From Actinomycetota bacterium (GTDB taxonomy: Bacteria > Actinomycetota > Thermoleophilia > Solirubrobacterales > Solirubrobacteraceae), in contig VAWY01000124.1 in NCBI GenBank assembly GCA_005888335.1, positions 12,149-76,148 of the forward strand: a stretch of DNA of 64,000 nt, read 5' to 3'. Below the pieces are notes generated by a model, which had not been told where the DNA came from, ran no database searches, and was given only the letters and a program-made list of their open reading frames with translations. Positions 33,216 through 41,387 of this stretch are shown here, piece after piece. How positions within the stretch are numbered: position 1 is the stretch's first letter; each line of letters starts with the position of its first letter. The translations under genes were made by a program, and so were the position numbers.

Positions 33216-34625
33216 ATGACCGCTGCGACCACTGTCGAAACCGTCGAGCCGCGTGCGGGCGTGCCGCCTTCGCCGGCGGGCCCGGCGAGCGGCGATGAGC
33301 TGTCGCTGCCAGCGCCGCCGCTCGTGCGCCTGCCGCGCGCGCTGGTCACGCTGCGGATGAACGTGCGCCAGATCGAGTTCGTCTTCCGGGCGCGGCGCGA
33401 GCTCGGCGAGACGTTCCGCATCCACGGCTACGCGACCGAGCGCCCGGCGGCGATCGTCAGCCACCCCGACCACGTCAAGTCGCTGTTCACCGCCGATCCC
33501 GGCGACGCGCCGACGGTGGCGGCGAACTCCCCGCTGCGACCGGTGGTCGGGCCCAACTCGGTGCTCACCGCGCTCGGGCCGCGGCACCTGCGCCAGCGCA
33601 AGCTGCTGCTGCCGGCGTTCCACGGCGAGGCCGTCGCCCGCTACCGCGAGATGATCGCGCAGGCCGCCGAGCGCGAGATCGAACGGTGGCCGCTGGGCAC
33701 GCCGTTCGCCCTCGCGCCGCGGATGCAGGCCATCACGCTCGACGTGATCATGGCCGGGATCTTCGGCATCGAGGGCTCGCCGGCCAAGGGCACGCCCGAG
33801 CGCGGGCTGCGCCAGGCGGTGCGCTCGGTGCTGTGGCTCTCGACGCTGCCGGGCGCCAAGCTGGCGGAGCTGTCGAACCTGCGCCGCGACGAGCCGGTCG
33901 GCGTGCAGCGCGTGGTGCTCGCCTGGCTCGATCGCAAGATCTACGCGGTGATCGCGGCGCGCCGGGCCGAGCACGCCGGCGGCCCGCGCACGGACATCCT
34001 CTCGCTGCTGCTCGACGCCGAGACCGAGGACGGCGAGCGCCTGACCGACAGGGAGCTGCGCGACGAGCTGCTCACGCTCGTGCTCGCGGGCCACGAGACC
34101 ACGGCCAACTCGCTGGCCTGGGCGTTCGAGCGCCTGCTGCGCACGCCGGCCGCCTACGACCGCCTGCGCGAGACGGTGCGGTCGGGCGCGGACGCGGACG
34201 GCTACGTCGAGGCGACGATCCACGAGGCGATGCGCGTGCGGCCGGTGGTGCCGATCATCGGGCGCGTCGTCAAGCGGCCGTGGCGGCTCGGCGAGTACGT
34301 CGTTCCGGCGGAGACCGAGGTCCTCGCCAGCATCCTGCTCGTGCACCATCGCGACGACGTGTATCCCGATCCGTTCGCCTTTCGCCCCGAGCGCTTCGTC
34401 GGCGTCAAGCCCGGCACGTACACCTGGATCCCGTTCGGCGGCGGCATCCGCCGCTGCCTGGGGGCGGCGCTCGCCATGGCCGAGCAGCGCGTCGTGCTCG
34501 AGGCCATCGCCCGGCGCACCGACCTGCGTGCGCCGGACCCTCGGCCCGAGAAGGCGCGCCACCGCAACGTCACGATGATCCCGGCACGGGGCGCGCGAGT
34601 CGTGCTCGTCTCCCGGGTCCGCTAG
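33216..34625 (+). CDS. Cytochrome P450
   Basis: A 469-residue soluble P450. The I-helix oxygen motif is AGHETTA, the ExxR is EAMRVRP, the PERF-like segment FRPERFVG, and the heme loop FGGGIRRCLGAALAMAE with the thiolate Cys414. GGGGGAGAG precedes ATG 33216. It resembles the CYP class used with fatty acids, terpenes or carotenoid-like substrates in actinobacteria. No ferredoxin or reductase gene lies next to it. Confidence 0.93.
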   Translation: MTAATTVETVEPRAGVPPSPAGPASGDELSLPAPPLVRLPRALVTLRMNVRQIEFVFRARRELGETFRIHGYATERPAAIVSHPDHVKSLFTADPGDAPTVAANSPLRPVVGPNSVLTALGPRHLRQRKLLLPAFHGEAVARYREMIAQAAEREIERWPLGTPFALAPRMQAITLDVIMAGIFGIEGSPAKGTPERGLRQAVRSVLWLSTLPGAKLAELSNLRRDEPVGVQRVVLAWLDRKIYAVIAARRAEHAGGPRTDILSLLLDAETEDGERLTDRELRDELLTLVLAGHETTANSLAWAFERLLRTPAAYDRLRETVRSGADADGYVEATIHEAMRVRPVVPIIGRVVKRPWRLGEYVVPAETEVLASILLVHHRDDVYPDPFAFRPERFVGVKPGTYTWIPFGGGIRRCLGAALAMAEQRVVLEAIARRTDLRAPDPRPEKARHRNVTMIPARGARVVLVSRVR

Positions 34626-35343
34626 TGCGCGAGCACGGGCCCGGCGGCAGGGTCGAGCTCCCCGCCTCCGCGAGGGTGGCGGGGGTTGGCGTGCGCGTGC
34701 TCATCCAGCCGCTCACCGCGCTGCTCGCCAGCGTGCTCAGCAGCGCGGTTCCGATCGAGCCGCCGACCTGCTGCGACGTGTTGACCATCGCCGAGGCGAC
34801 GCCGGCGTCCGCTCGCGCAACGCCGGCGGTCGCGGTCGCCATCGCCGGCGCGAAGACGAGGCCGAGCCCGACGCCCATGACCAGCAGCGAGGGCAGCACG
34901 TGCGAGGCGTACGCCGTGTCGACGCCGACGCGGGTCAGCAGGATCATCGCCGGTGGTGATCGGTGAGAACCCGAGGGTCTGCTGCAGGTAGTACGTCAGG
35001 AAGAGGAAGACGCCGAACATCCCCGCCGCCGCGAGCCCCATCGCCAGGTAGGAGCCGCCGCGGTCGCGGTCGAGCACGACGCGCAGCGGCAGCAGCGGGT
35101 TGGCGAGCCGAGACTCCAGCCACGCGAAGAGCGCCAGCAGCGCCGCGCCGCCGGCGAGCATCGCCACGGTCACGGCGTCGCCCCACCCGTCGGTCTGGGC
35201 GTGCGAGAACCCGTAGACGACCGCGAAGAGTCCCGGTCGTCGCCGTCAGCGCGCCGAGGATGTCGAGGCGCGGACGATCGGCCTGCCCCTGGTTGTGCAG
35301 GAGGACGAGCGCCCCCGCCGCGGCGGGGATCGCGAACGCCAGG
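34622..35343 (-). pseudogene. Decayed MFS (DHA2/EmrB) transporter, C-terminal half
   Basis: Three pieces in different frames make up part of a drug-exporter sequence. Near 35343-35243: AIPAAAGALVLLHNQGQADRP. Near 35231-34966: GLFAVVYGFSHAQTDGWG through FLTYYLQQTLGFSPITTG. Near 34950-34690: ILLTRVGVDTAYASH through SAVSGWMSTRTPT. About 35 residues are missing at the second junction, the last two membrane segments are lost, and the N-terminal half is absent. The gene is dead, or the assembly is wrong in several places. Confidence 0.8.
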
Positions 35344-35470
35344 CGGGCCGGCGTGGCGGCGCTACCTCGGCATCGTGCTCGACGGGCTGCGGACGAAGCA
35401 GCCGAGCGAGCTCGCGGTCCCGCCGCTCACCAGCGAAGAATTCGAGCAGGCGCTCGCCAGCCAGCAGTAG
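35344..35470 (+). pseudogene. TetR regulator remnant, C-terminus only
   Basis: The frame ending at TAG 35468-35470 encodes WRRYLGIVLDGLRTKQPSEL followed by AVPPLTSEEFEQALASQQ, the characteristic end of TetR proteins that regulate MFS exporters. The HTH half is gone. The remnant abuts the broken transporter, which points the other way. The simplest reading is that one deletion removed the N-terminal halves of a divergent tetR/exporter pair and the promoter between them. Confidence 0.65.
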
Positions 35471-35483
35471 CGTTGGCCCTGCC

Positions 35484-36443
35484 GTGATCCGGGCGCTGCT
35501 GACCCTGGCCGTGGCGCTCGCTGCCGTCGGCGTGACGAGCTCGCCGCAGGCCGCGACGCCGGCCGCACGCGTCCCGCGACTCGAGCACGTCTTCCTGGTC
35601 ATCGGCGAGAACACGAGCTACGCCCAGCTCACCGCCAAGCGCGCGCCGTACCTCACGAGCCTCAAGCCCCGTTCCGCGTGGCTGACCGGCTACCGCGCGC
35701 TGCCGCGCACGAAGTCGCTCGGCGAGTACATCGCGATGACGTCGGGGCAGTTCATCCACTGCCAGGCGCTCGACCACCTCCCGATCCGGTGCCACCAGCG
35801 GATCGACAATGTCTTCCACCAGCTGAGCGCGCGCGGGCGCAGCTGGAACGCGTACCTCGAATCGATGGTCAACCCGTGCGACGTCGTCGACCACGGCACG
35901 ACCTGGTCGGCCAACAAGTACGCGGCCCACCACAACCCGGTCCTCTACTACGACAACCTCGAGGGCGCCACCTACGACGACGCGGTCAAGCCCGCCGCCG
36001 CGTGCGTCGCGCGCGACCTGCCCATGGGCACCAGCCTCGCGCCGGGCGACACCAGCGCGCTGGACGCCGCGCTGGCCGCGGGCCGGGTGGGCGACCTGAC
36101 GCTGATCGTCCCCGACGACTGCGAGAACGGCCACGATCTCTGCGCCGGCCACAAGGACCCGGTCCGCGCGTTCGACGGCTTCCTGGCTCGCGAGGTGCCC
36201 AAGATCGAGGCCAGCCCGGCGTTCGCCGACGGCACGCTCATCATCACCTGGGACGAAGGCGGCGACCCCCCGCAGCAGCCCGAGCACGTGCTGACCGTCG
36301 TCGCCGGCCCGCACGTCGCGGCTGGCACGTCCGCCGCACGCTATGACCACTACAGCCTGCTGCGTACGCTCGAAGACGGCTTCCGGCTGCCGGCGCTGCG
36401 CCGCGCGCGCACCGCCCACCCGTTCGCCGGGATCTGGAGATAG
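35484..36443 (+). CDS. Secreted phosphoesterase (acid phosphatase/phospholipase C-like)
   Basis: A 319-residue protein from GTG 35484 with a Sec-type signal (VIRALLTLAVALAAVGVTSSPQA). The catalytic entry motif HVFLVIGENTSY, then VPDDCENGHD and GTLIITWDEGG with later His residues, matches the alkaline-phosphatase-superfamily phosphoesterase group (PI-3-phosphatase/AcpA-like). Three Cys pairs are likely disulfides. Exported; it probably releases phosphate from esters outside the cell. Confidence 0.88.
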   Translation: MIRALLTLAVALAAVGVTSSPQAATPAARVPRLEHVFLVIGENTSYAQLTAKRAPYLTSLKPRSAWLTGYRALPRTKSLGEYIAMTSGQFIHCQALDHLPIRCHQRIDNVFHQLSARGRSWNAYLESMVNPCDVVDHGTTWSANKYAAHHNPVLYYDNLEGATYDDAVKPAAACVARDLPMGTSLAPGDTSALDAALAAGRVGDLTLIVPDDCENGHDLCAGHKDPVRAFDGFLAREVPKIEASPAFADGTLIITWDEGGDPPQQPEHVLTVVAGPHVAAGTSAARYDHYSLLRTLEDGFRLPALRRARTAHPFAGIWR

Positions 36444-36585
36444 CGGGGCCTTTTCGCGCGAACTACGTACCGAGGACGACGCCGCACGTCGGCGGACCCT
36501 CGCGGCGCCGCCACACCTTGTTCGCTGTCGGACATGTCGGTCAGCGGACACGATCGTCTCCTCAGACCGACCCGAGGAGTCGTCG

Positions 36586-38022
36586 ATGCCTTTCCCAGTC
36601 AAGCGGCTGGCACCCGCCGCCGCCGTCCTGGCCTTCGCCGTGCCCGCGACGGCAGCGCACGCCGCGCTGACCGCCGCCGGCCCGCTCGATCCGGCCACCA
36701 AGGCCCCCGCGTTCTACACCGACGCCAACGGCCTGGCGCTCGCGCTGTGCCATCCCGGGACCGCGAACTGCGGTCCCGCCGTGCCGGGCGAGGACTTCTA
36801 CAACTTCGCGACGTCGACGCTGACGATGCCGAACGGCGGCACCGCGTCGCTGACGCTCAACGTCACGCTCGCGCCGAACGTGACCGGCGACCCGTCGGCG
36901 TTCAACCGCGTGCGCATCCAGATCGACGGCGCGCCGGTGGGCAGCTACACCATCACCCATCCGTACGGGACCGACACGGTCGATGTCCCGAGCGCCGGGG
37001 CGCGCGGTCGCACGACGACCGACATCGGCTGCCTGGTCGCCGCGAGCGGTCCGTGCAACTTCGCCTCCGCGCTGGCCGGGCGCTTCGGGCCGTTCCTGAC
37101 GCCGGCGGCCGGAGCGTTCGCGCCGCCCGCGGGCTTCATCGGCGACTTCGCCACGCTGACCCCGGTCATCGGCAGCCCGCTGGGGACGAACTTCTTCCGC
37201 GTGGAGGGCCCCGGCCTGCCGGCCGGAGGCGTCTCGTCCAACGACTTCGCGCTGATGGGCAAGCTCTTCGCCGGCGCGGTCCCCGCGTTCGCCAGCAGCG
37301 GTGACGTCGCCTTCGCCGACCAGCTGGTCAACACCAAGAGCGCGATCAAGACGGTCACCGTGACGAGCAGCGGCATCCCGGGCGCGGGATCGAACCTGAC
37401 GATCAGCGGCGTCACCGTGACGGGCGCCAACGCGGGCGATTACGCGATCGCCGCCAACACGTGCGCCGGCAAGACGCTGCCGTCAGGCGCCACGTGCACC
37501 GTCGACGTCACGCTGACCCCTGGCGCGACCGGGACGCGCAGCGCCGCGCTGACCTTCGCCGACAACACGGCCGCGGCCACGCACGCGGTGGCGCTCACCG
37601 GCAAGGGCATCAGCCCGGCCCCCGCCCCGGCGCCGGCCCCGGCACCCGCGCCGGCTCCCGCGCCGGCCCCGGCGCCTGCGCCGGCCGTCGCGCCGATCGT
37701 CACCGCGCCACAGCTCAGGCTCGACGCGTTGACGCTCGGCGGCCGGATGACCCTGCGCTCGGCGCGCCGCGGCGGCCTGCGCCTCGTGGTCTTCGCGCCC
37801 AGCGACGCGCGCGTCGTCAAGGCCCGTCTGCTCCGCAAGGGCCGCGTGATCGCTCGGACGATTCGCGCGGTGCCCGGCGACGGCGTGCTGACGATCGTGC
37901 TGCCGAACAGCGCGAAGACCCGGCATCGGCTGACCCGCGGCACCTACACCGTCCAGGTCACGCCGGGCGCGCGGCCGGGCCGGTACGGGGCCACCACCTC
38001 GCGGACGGTGCGCATCAGGTAG
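36586..38022 (+). CDS. Secreted choice-of-anchor/HYDIN-like protein with Pro-Ala linker
   Basis: A 478-residue protein: signal peptide (MPFPVKRLAPAAAVLAFAV...AHA), an N-terminal beta domain with Cys pairs, then an Ig-like ASH/HYDIN-type domain (IKTVTVTSSGIPGAGSNLTI, GDYAIAANTCAGKTLPSGATCTVDVTLTPGATGTRSAALTF). A long (AP)n linker follows at about residues 343-367. The last 100 residues form a basic beta domain (LRLVVFAPSDARVVKARLL...YTVQVTPGARPGRYG). Cell-surface or extracellular; function unknown. GAGGAG precedes the ATG. Confidence 0.8.
   Translation: MPFPVKRLAPAAAVLAFAVPATAAHAALTAAGPLDPATKAPAFYTDANGLALALCHPGTANCGPAVPGEDFYNFATSTLTMPNGGTASLTLNVTLAPNVTGDPSAFNRVRIQIDGAPVGSYTITHPYGTDTVDVPSAGARGRTTTDIGCLVAASGPCNFASALAGRFGPFLTPAAGAFAPPAGFIGDFATLTPVIGSPLGTNFFRVEGPGLPAGGVSSNDFALMGKLFAGAVPAFASSGDVAFADQLVNTKSAIKTVTVTSSGIPGAGSNLTISGVTVTGANAGDYAIAANTCAGKTLPSGATCTVDVTLTPGATGTRSAALTFADNTAAATHAVALTGKGISPAPAPAPAPAPAPAPAPAPAPAPAVAPIVTAPQLRLDALTLGGRMTLRSARRGGLRLVVFAPSDARVVKARLLRKGRVIARTIRAVPGDGVLTIVLPNSAKTRHRLTRGTYTVQVTPGARPGRYGATTSRTVRIR
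37612..37686. repeat. Ala-Pro coding repeat
   Basis: A run of alternating Ala and Pro codons (CCC/CCG/CCT with GCC/GCG/GCA/GCT) in the secreted protein at 36586. It encodes a stiff wall-spanning linker. Confidence 0.85.
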
Positions 38023-38227
38023 CTCCCGCCGAGGCATCCCCACGCCGTGCGAGAGCCCGGGGCCGTCGTGGCGGCCGCGGGCTCTCGAATCCGCCCCCGG
38101 CGGGCAACTTCGCGTCTTCGCGCAAGGGTCGCGAGAAGTCGCAGACGACATCAGCGAGTCTTGCCGATGGCCGCGGCCGCCGGGCGAAGCACGATCGCGT
38201 ACGCCACGCGACATGGAGGAACGGCTC

Positions 38228-40393
38228 GTGAATGCTGAGAGCGGCTTCGGGCGACGGTTGGCGCCGAGGATGAGGGTCATGGTTGCGATCGTTGCCGGGG
38301 CGACCCTGTTCGCGCTGGTCGTCGGCGGCGTGCAGCCGGCGCGCGCCAAGCACGGCGGCGGCGGAGGCGGCGGAGGCGGCGTCGAGCTCGCGGCACTGAA
38401 CACCCTCCCGGTCCCCACGCCACCCGATATCCAGCGGTTCATCAGGGACAGCGCTGCGGCGCGGAAGCTGGGCAAGGCGCTGTTCTGGGACATGCAGGCC
38501 GGCAGCGACGGGCGACAGGCCTGCGCGTCGTGCCACTTCAACGCGGGCGCCGACAACCGCTCTCGCAATCAGCTCAACCCGCGCGGCGGCGGCTTCACGC
38601 TCAACGGGAAGGCGGCCAACGCGCAGCTCACGGCCGACGACTTCCCGTTCCACCGTCTCAGCGACCCGAACAACGCCGCCTCGGCGGTGACCTTCGACAC
38701 CGACAACGTGTCGGGCTCCCAGGGCGTGCTGCCCTCGCACTTCACCGGTGTGAGCGCGGGCGACCCGTTCGACACGCAGAGCTTCGACGCGCTCGATTCG
38801 GACTTCCACGTCGGCTCGGTCAACGTGCGCCGGGCGACGGGGCGCAACACCCCGTCGGTGATCAACGCGGTCTTCAACTTCCGCAACTTCTGGGACGGCC
38901 GCGCGCAGAACGACTTCAACGGCGTCGACCCCTTCGGCGCGCGCGATCCGGACGCCCGGGTGGGCGAGGTCAACGCCGCGGGCGGGATCGACAAGGTGGC
39001 GGTGAGCATCGCCAACTCCTCGCTGGCCTCGCAGGCCGACGGGCCGCCCGGCAACCCCGTCGAGATGTCCTCCGACGGGCGCACGCTGTCCGACATCGGC
39101 GCGAAGCTGCTGTCGGTGCGCCCGCTGGCCTCCCAGCAGGTCTCGCCGAGCGACAGTGTGCTCGGCGCCGACGTCGCGGCGTCGGGGCGCGGCCTGAGCA
39201 CGAGCTACGCGGACATGATCCGCCAGGCCTTCCAGCCGCAGTGGTGGGACTCCAGCGACCCGGTGACCGGTCCCAACGGGCGCTCCTACTCGCTGATGGA
39301 GTTCAACTTCTCGCTGTTCTGGGGGGTGGCGATCCAGTCGTACGAGTCGACGCTGGTCTCCGACCAGACCCCCGTGGACCGGTTCCTCAACGGCGACGTC
39401 GGCGCGCTCAGCGCCCAGGCGCAGGACGGCATGGGCATCTTCAACGGCAAGGGCGGCTGCCAGAGCTGCCACGAGGGGCCCGCGTTCAGCGATGCGGTCG
39501 CCAGCGAGATCGCCCGCAAGGGCGTGGTCAGGGGAGCGACCGACACCGGCTTCCACGACGACGGCGTGCGCCCGACGGCCACCGACCCGGGAATCGGCGG
39601 GTCCGATCCGTTCGGCAACCCGCTGTCGGCGAGCGGCGTGAGCACCGGGGTCCCGGGCTTCTTCAAGACGCCGGGCCTGCGCAACGTCGCGCTGACCGCG
39701 CCGTACTTCCACAACGGCGGTGAGCTGACCCTGCGCCAGGTGGTCGACTTCTACAGCCGCGGCGGTGACTTCGCCAACCCGACGAAGGAGCTGGCGCCGC
39801 TCGGCCTCACGGACGCCGAGAAGGACGCCCTCGTCGCGTTCATGGAGGCGCTGACGGACCCGCGGGTGCAGAACCAGTCGGCGCCCTTCGACCACCCGCA
39901 GCTGTTCGTCCCGGTCGGCGAGCAGACCAACGCGGAGGGCTCGGTCGTCACCGACGGCAGCGGCCGGGCGGTCGACTGCTTCAAGGACGTGCCGTCCACC
40001 GGCGCCGCCGGCGGCGCGCCGCTGACCCCGTTCCCCGCCTTCACCGGGCCGCCGTGCGCCACGCCGCCGCCGCTCGAGGTCGCGCCCAGGGCGGTGGCGC
40101 CCGGGACGGCGGCGCCGGCGCCGGCCCCCCAGGAGAAGCCGGCGCCGGCCGCCGCCCCCGCGCGCAGCTGCGTCGTGCCGAAGCTCAAGGGCCGCACGCT
40201 GGGCAAGGCGCGGCGCCTGCTCGGCAAGGCCGAGTGCGGCGTCGGCTTCGTCGGCCGCCCGCACGGCCGCGGCCTGCGGCTGCGGGTCTTCCGCCAGCAC
40301 CCCGCGGCCGGAACGGTGAAGCCCGGGGGCTACCGCGTGTCGATCCGCCTGCAACGGGTCCGCCGGCACCGGGTCAAGCACCGCCGCCATTGA
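38228..40393 (+). CDS. Di-heme cytochrome c peroxidase-family protein with C-terminal PASTA-like domain
   Basis: 721 residues from GTG 38228, placed by GGAGGA seven bases upstream. A signal/anchor segment (VMVAIVAGATLFALVVGG) and a poly-Gly stretch lead into a MauG/bacterial di-heme peroxidase core with heme sites CASCH (99-103) and CQSCH (411-415), and GLRNVALTAPYFHNGGELTLRQVVDFY supplying distal-ligand motifs. After a Pro/Ala linker, residues about 647-711 (VVPKLKGRTLGKARRLL...QHPAAGTVKPGGYRVSI) form a PASTA-like domain. The core is longer than classical peroxidases. Exported; it may be anchored to peptidoglycan by the PASTA tail. Confidence 0.9.
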   Translation: MNAESGFGRRLAPRMRVMVAIVAGATLFALVVGGVQPARAKHGGGGGGGGGVELAALNTLPVPTPPDIQRFIRDSAAARKLGKALFWDMQAGSDGRQACASCHFNAGADNRSRNQLNPRGGGFTLNGKAANAQLTADDFPFHRLSDPNNAASAVTFDTDNVSGSQGVLPSHFTGVSAGDPFDTQSFDALDSDFHVGSVNVRRATGRNTPSVINAVFNFRNFWDGRAQNDFNGVDPFGARDPDARVGEVNAAGGIDKVAVSIANSSLASQADGPPGNPVEMSSDGRTLSDIGAKLLSVRPLASQQVSPSDSVLGADVAASGRGLSTSYADMIRQAFQPQWWDSSDPVTGPNGRSYSLMEFNFSLFWGVAIQSYESTLVSDQTPVDRFLNGDVGALSAQAQDGMGIFNGKGGCQSCHEGPAFSDAVASEIARKGVVRGATDTGFHDDGVRPTATDPGIGGSDPFGNPLSASGVSTGVPGFFKTPGLRNVALTAPYFHNGGELTLRQVVDFYSRGGDFANPTKELAPLGLTDAEKDALVAFMEALTDPRVQNQSAPFDHPQLFVPVGEQTNAEGSVVTDGSGRAVDCFKDVPSTGAAGGAPLTPFPAFTGPPCATPPPLEVAPRAVAPGTAAPAPAPQEKPAPAAAPARSCVVPKLKGRTLGKARRLLGKAECGVGFVGRPHGRGLRLRVFRQHPAAGTVKPGGYRVSIRLQRVRRHRVKHRRH

Positions 40394-40435
40394 GCGACCG
40401 ACCGCGGGGGTCGACCGCCAGCTCGGGTGAGGGCC

Positions 40436-40798
40436 CTAGAAGGTCACCACACGGTCGGACTTCGCGAACAGCTCCGCGACGTCCGGCGGCCCGACCCACG
40501 TCCCGTTGACCTTGGACAGATCTTCGTCGCTCGCCCCACGGGCGGCAGCGCAGCCCTTTCAGACGAAGACCGGAACGGCGTGATCGCGTAGCTTGGCGAG
40601 CAGCTCGCGGGCAGGCGGGAGGCCGATGCCCTCGACGCGCTCGGCGTTGTCACCGAGGAGGAGCTCGGTCGCGTCGCCGCCCAGGATGATCGCCGTCGTC
40701 TGCCCCAGCTCGAGCGAGCCGTTGGCCGCGAGGTGCAGCGGGATCGACGCCCGGGTGGCGTCCGCCATGCCGGCGCTGACGAAGTACGTGATCTTCAT
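40436..40798 (-). CDS. DsrE-family protein with in-frame UGA at the redox Cys: candidate selenoprotein
   Basis: From ATG 40798 (MKITYFVSAGMADATRASIP, GGAAGGG site) the DsrE/DsrF-like fold runs to PVFV, then meets UGA (40559-40561). The same frame continues as KGCAAARGASDEDLSKVNG and ends at TAG 40436 after RVVTF, completing a 120-residue DsrE protein. The family normally has Cys at the UGA position (VCxGCAxARG), so residue 80 would be Sec in U-x-x-C. Read as a stop, the product would be 79 residues and lack the active-site end. Last gene of an operon with Usp and MFS genes. Confidence 0.72.
40526..40551 (-). promoter_or_regulatory. SECIS-like hairpin after the UGA
   Basis: On the mRNA strand, CGCCC (nt 15-19 after UGA) pairs with GGGCG (23-27) around a GUG loop. 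Below a two-base bulge, GCGCU-side bases 8-12 pair with 28-33 with one bulged A. The apical loop is about 21 nt from UGA and begins with G. Both fit the general description of bacterial SECIS elements (loop 16-37 nt downstream, G among the first two loop bases). In DNA this GC-rich such stems also occur by chance. Confidence 0.45.
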
Positions 40799-40835
40799 CG
40801 CGTCCCTTCCGTTGCGATGGCCGGTGGTCAGCGTC

Positions 40836-41375
40836 TCAGACCGTGCCGGCGGGCGCAACGCGCGCCGCGGCCGAAGCGGGCGCGTGGGCGACGAAGACCG
40901 ACGTGCCGGCGTGGCGCAGGACGTAGCCGCTGACGCTGCCGACCAGCGCGCCGACGCGTCCGACGCCGCGTGCGCCCAGCAGGATCCCGTCGTAGTCGCG
41001 CTCCCGGGCCTGGGCGACGATCTCGGGGCCGGGCTTGCCGTGACGGATGACGGTGGTCACCGGGATGTCTCCGGGGATGCGCTCGACGGTCTGGCGAAGC
41101 AGCCGCTGCGCCTCGGCGTCGGCCTCCTCCTGCAGCGCCCGCGGATCGGGCGCACCGGGCCCGCCGGGGATCCAGCGCCGCGACTCGAGCAGGATGTCGG
41201 GCACGACGGCGAGCAGCGTGATCGCCGCGTGGTCGCGCCGGGCGGCGGTGACGGCGGCCGACAGGGCGAGGTCGGCGGTCTGCGAGCCGTCGACGGCGAC
41301 GAGCAGGCGGTGGAAGTGCAGCTCGCCGAACGTGCTGGTCGGCTCAGGGGCGGTCTCGGTCTGGGTGGTGGCCAT
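40836..41375 (-). CDS. Universal stress protein (UspA family)
   Basis: A 179-residue single Usp domain. HRLLVAVDGSQTADLAL is the first strand and nucleotide loop, and GILLGARGVGRVGALVGSVSGYVLRHA is a close variant (one residue shorter) of the ATP-binding G-x2-G-x9-G-S motif. AGAAGGAG precedes the ATG. It lies between an MFS transporter and the DsrE candidate selenoprotein, 12 and 37 bp away, so the three are one operon, perhaps for redox or toxic stress. Confidence 0.92.
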   Translation of the reverse strand: MATTQTETAPEPTSTFGELHFHRLLVAVDGSQTADLALSAAVTAARRDHAAITLLAVVPDILLESRRWIPGGPGAPDPRALQEEADAEAQRLLRQTVERIPGDIPVTTVIRHGKPGPEIVAQARERDYDGILLGARGVGRVGALVGSVSGYVLRHAGTSVFVAHAPASAAARVAPAGTV

Positions 41376-41387
41376 GGGGTCTCCTTC

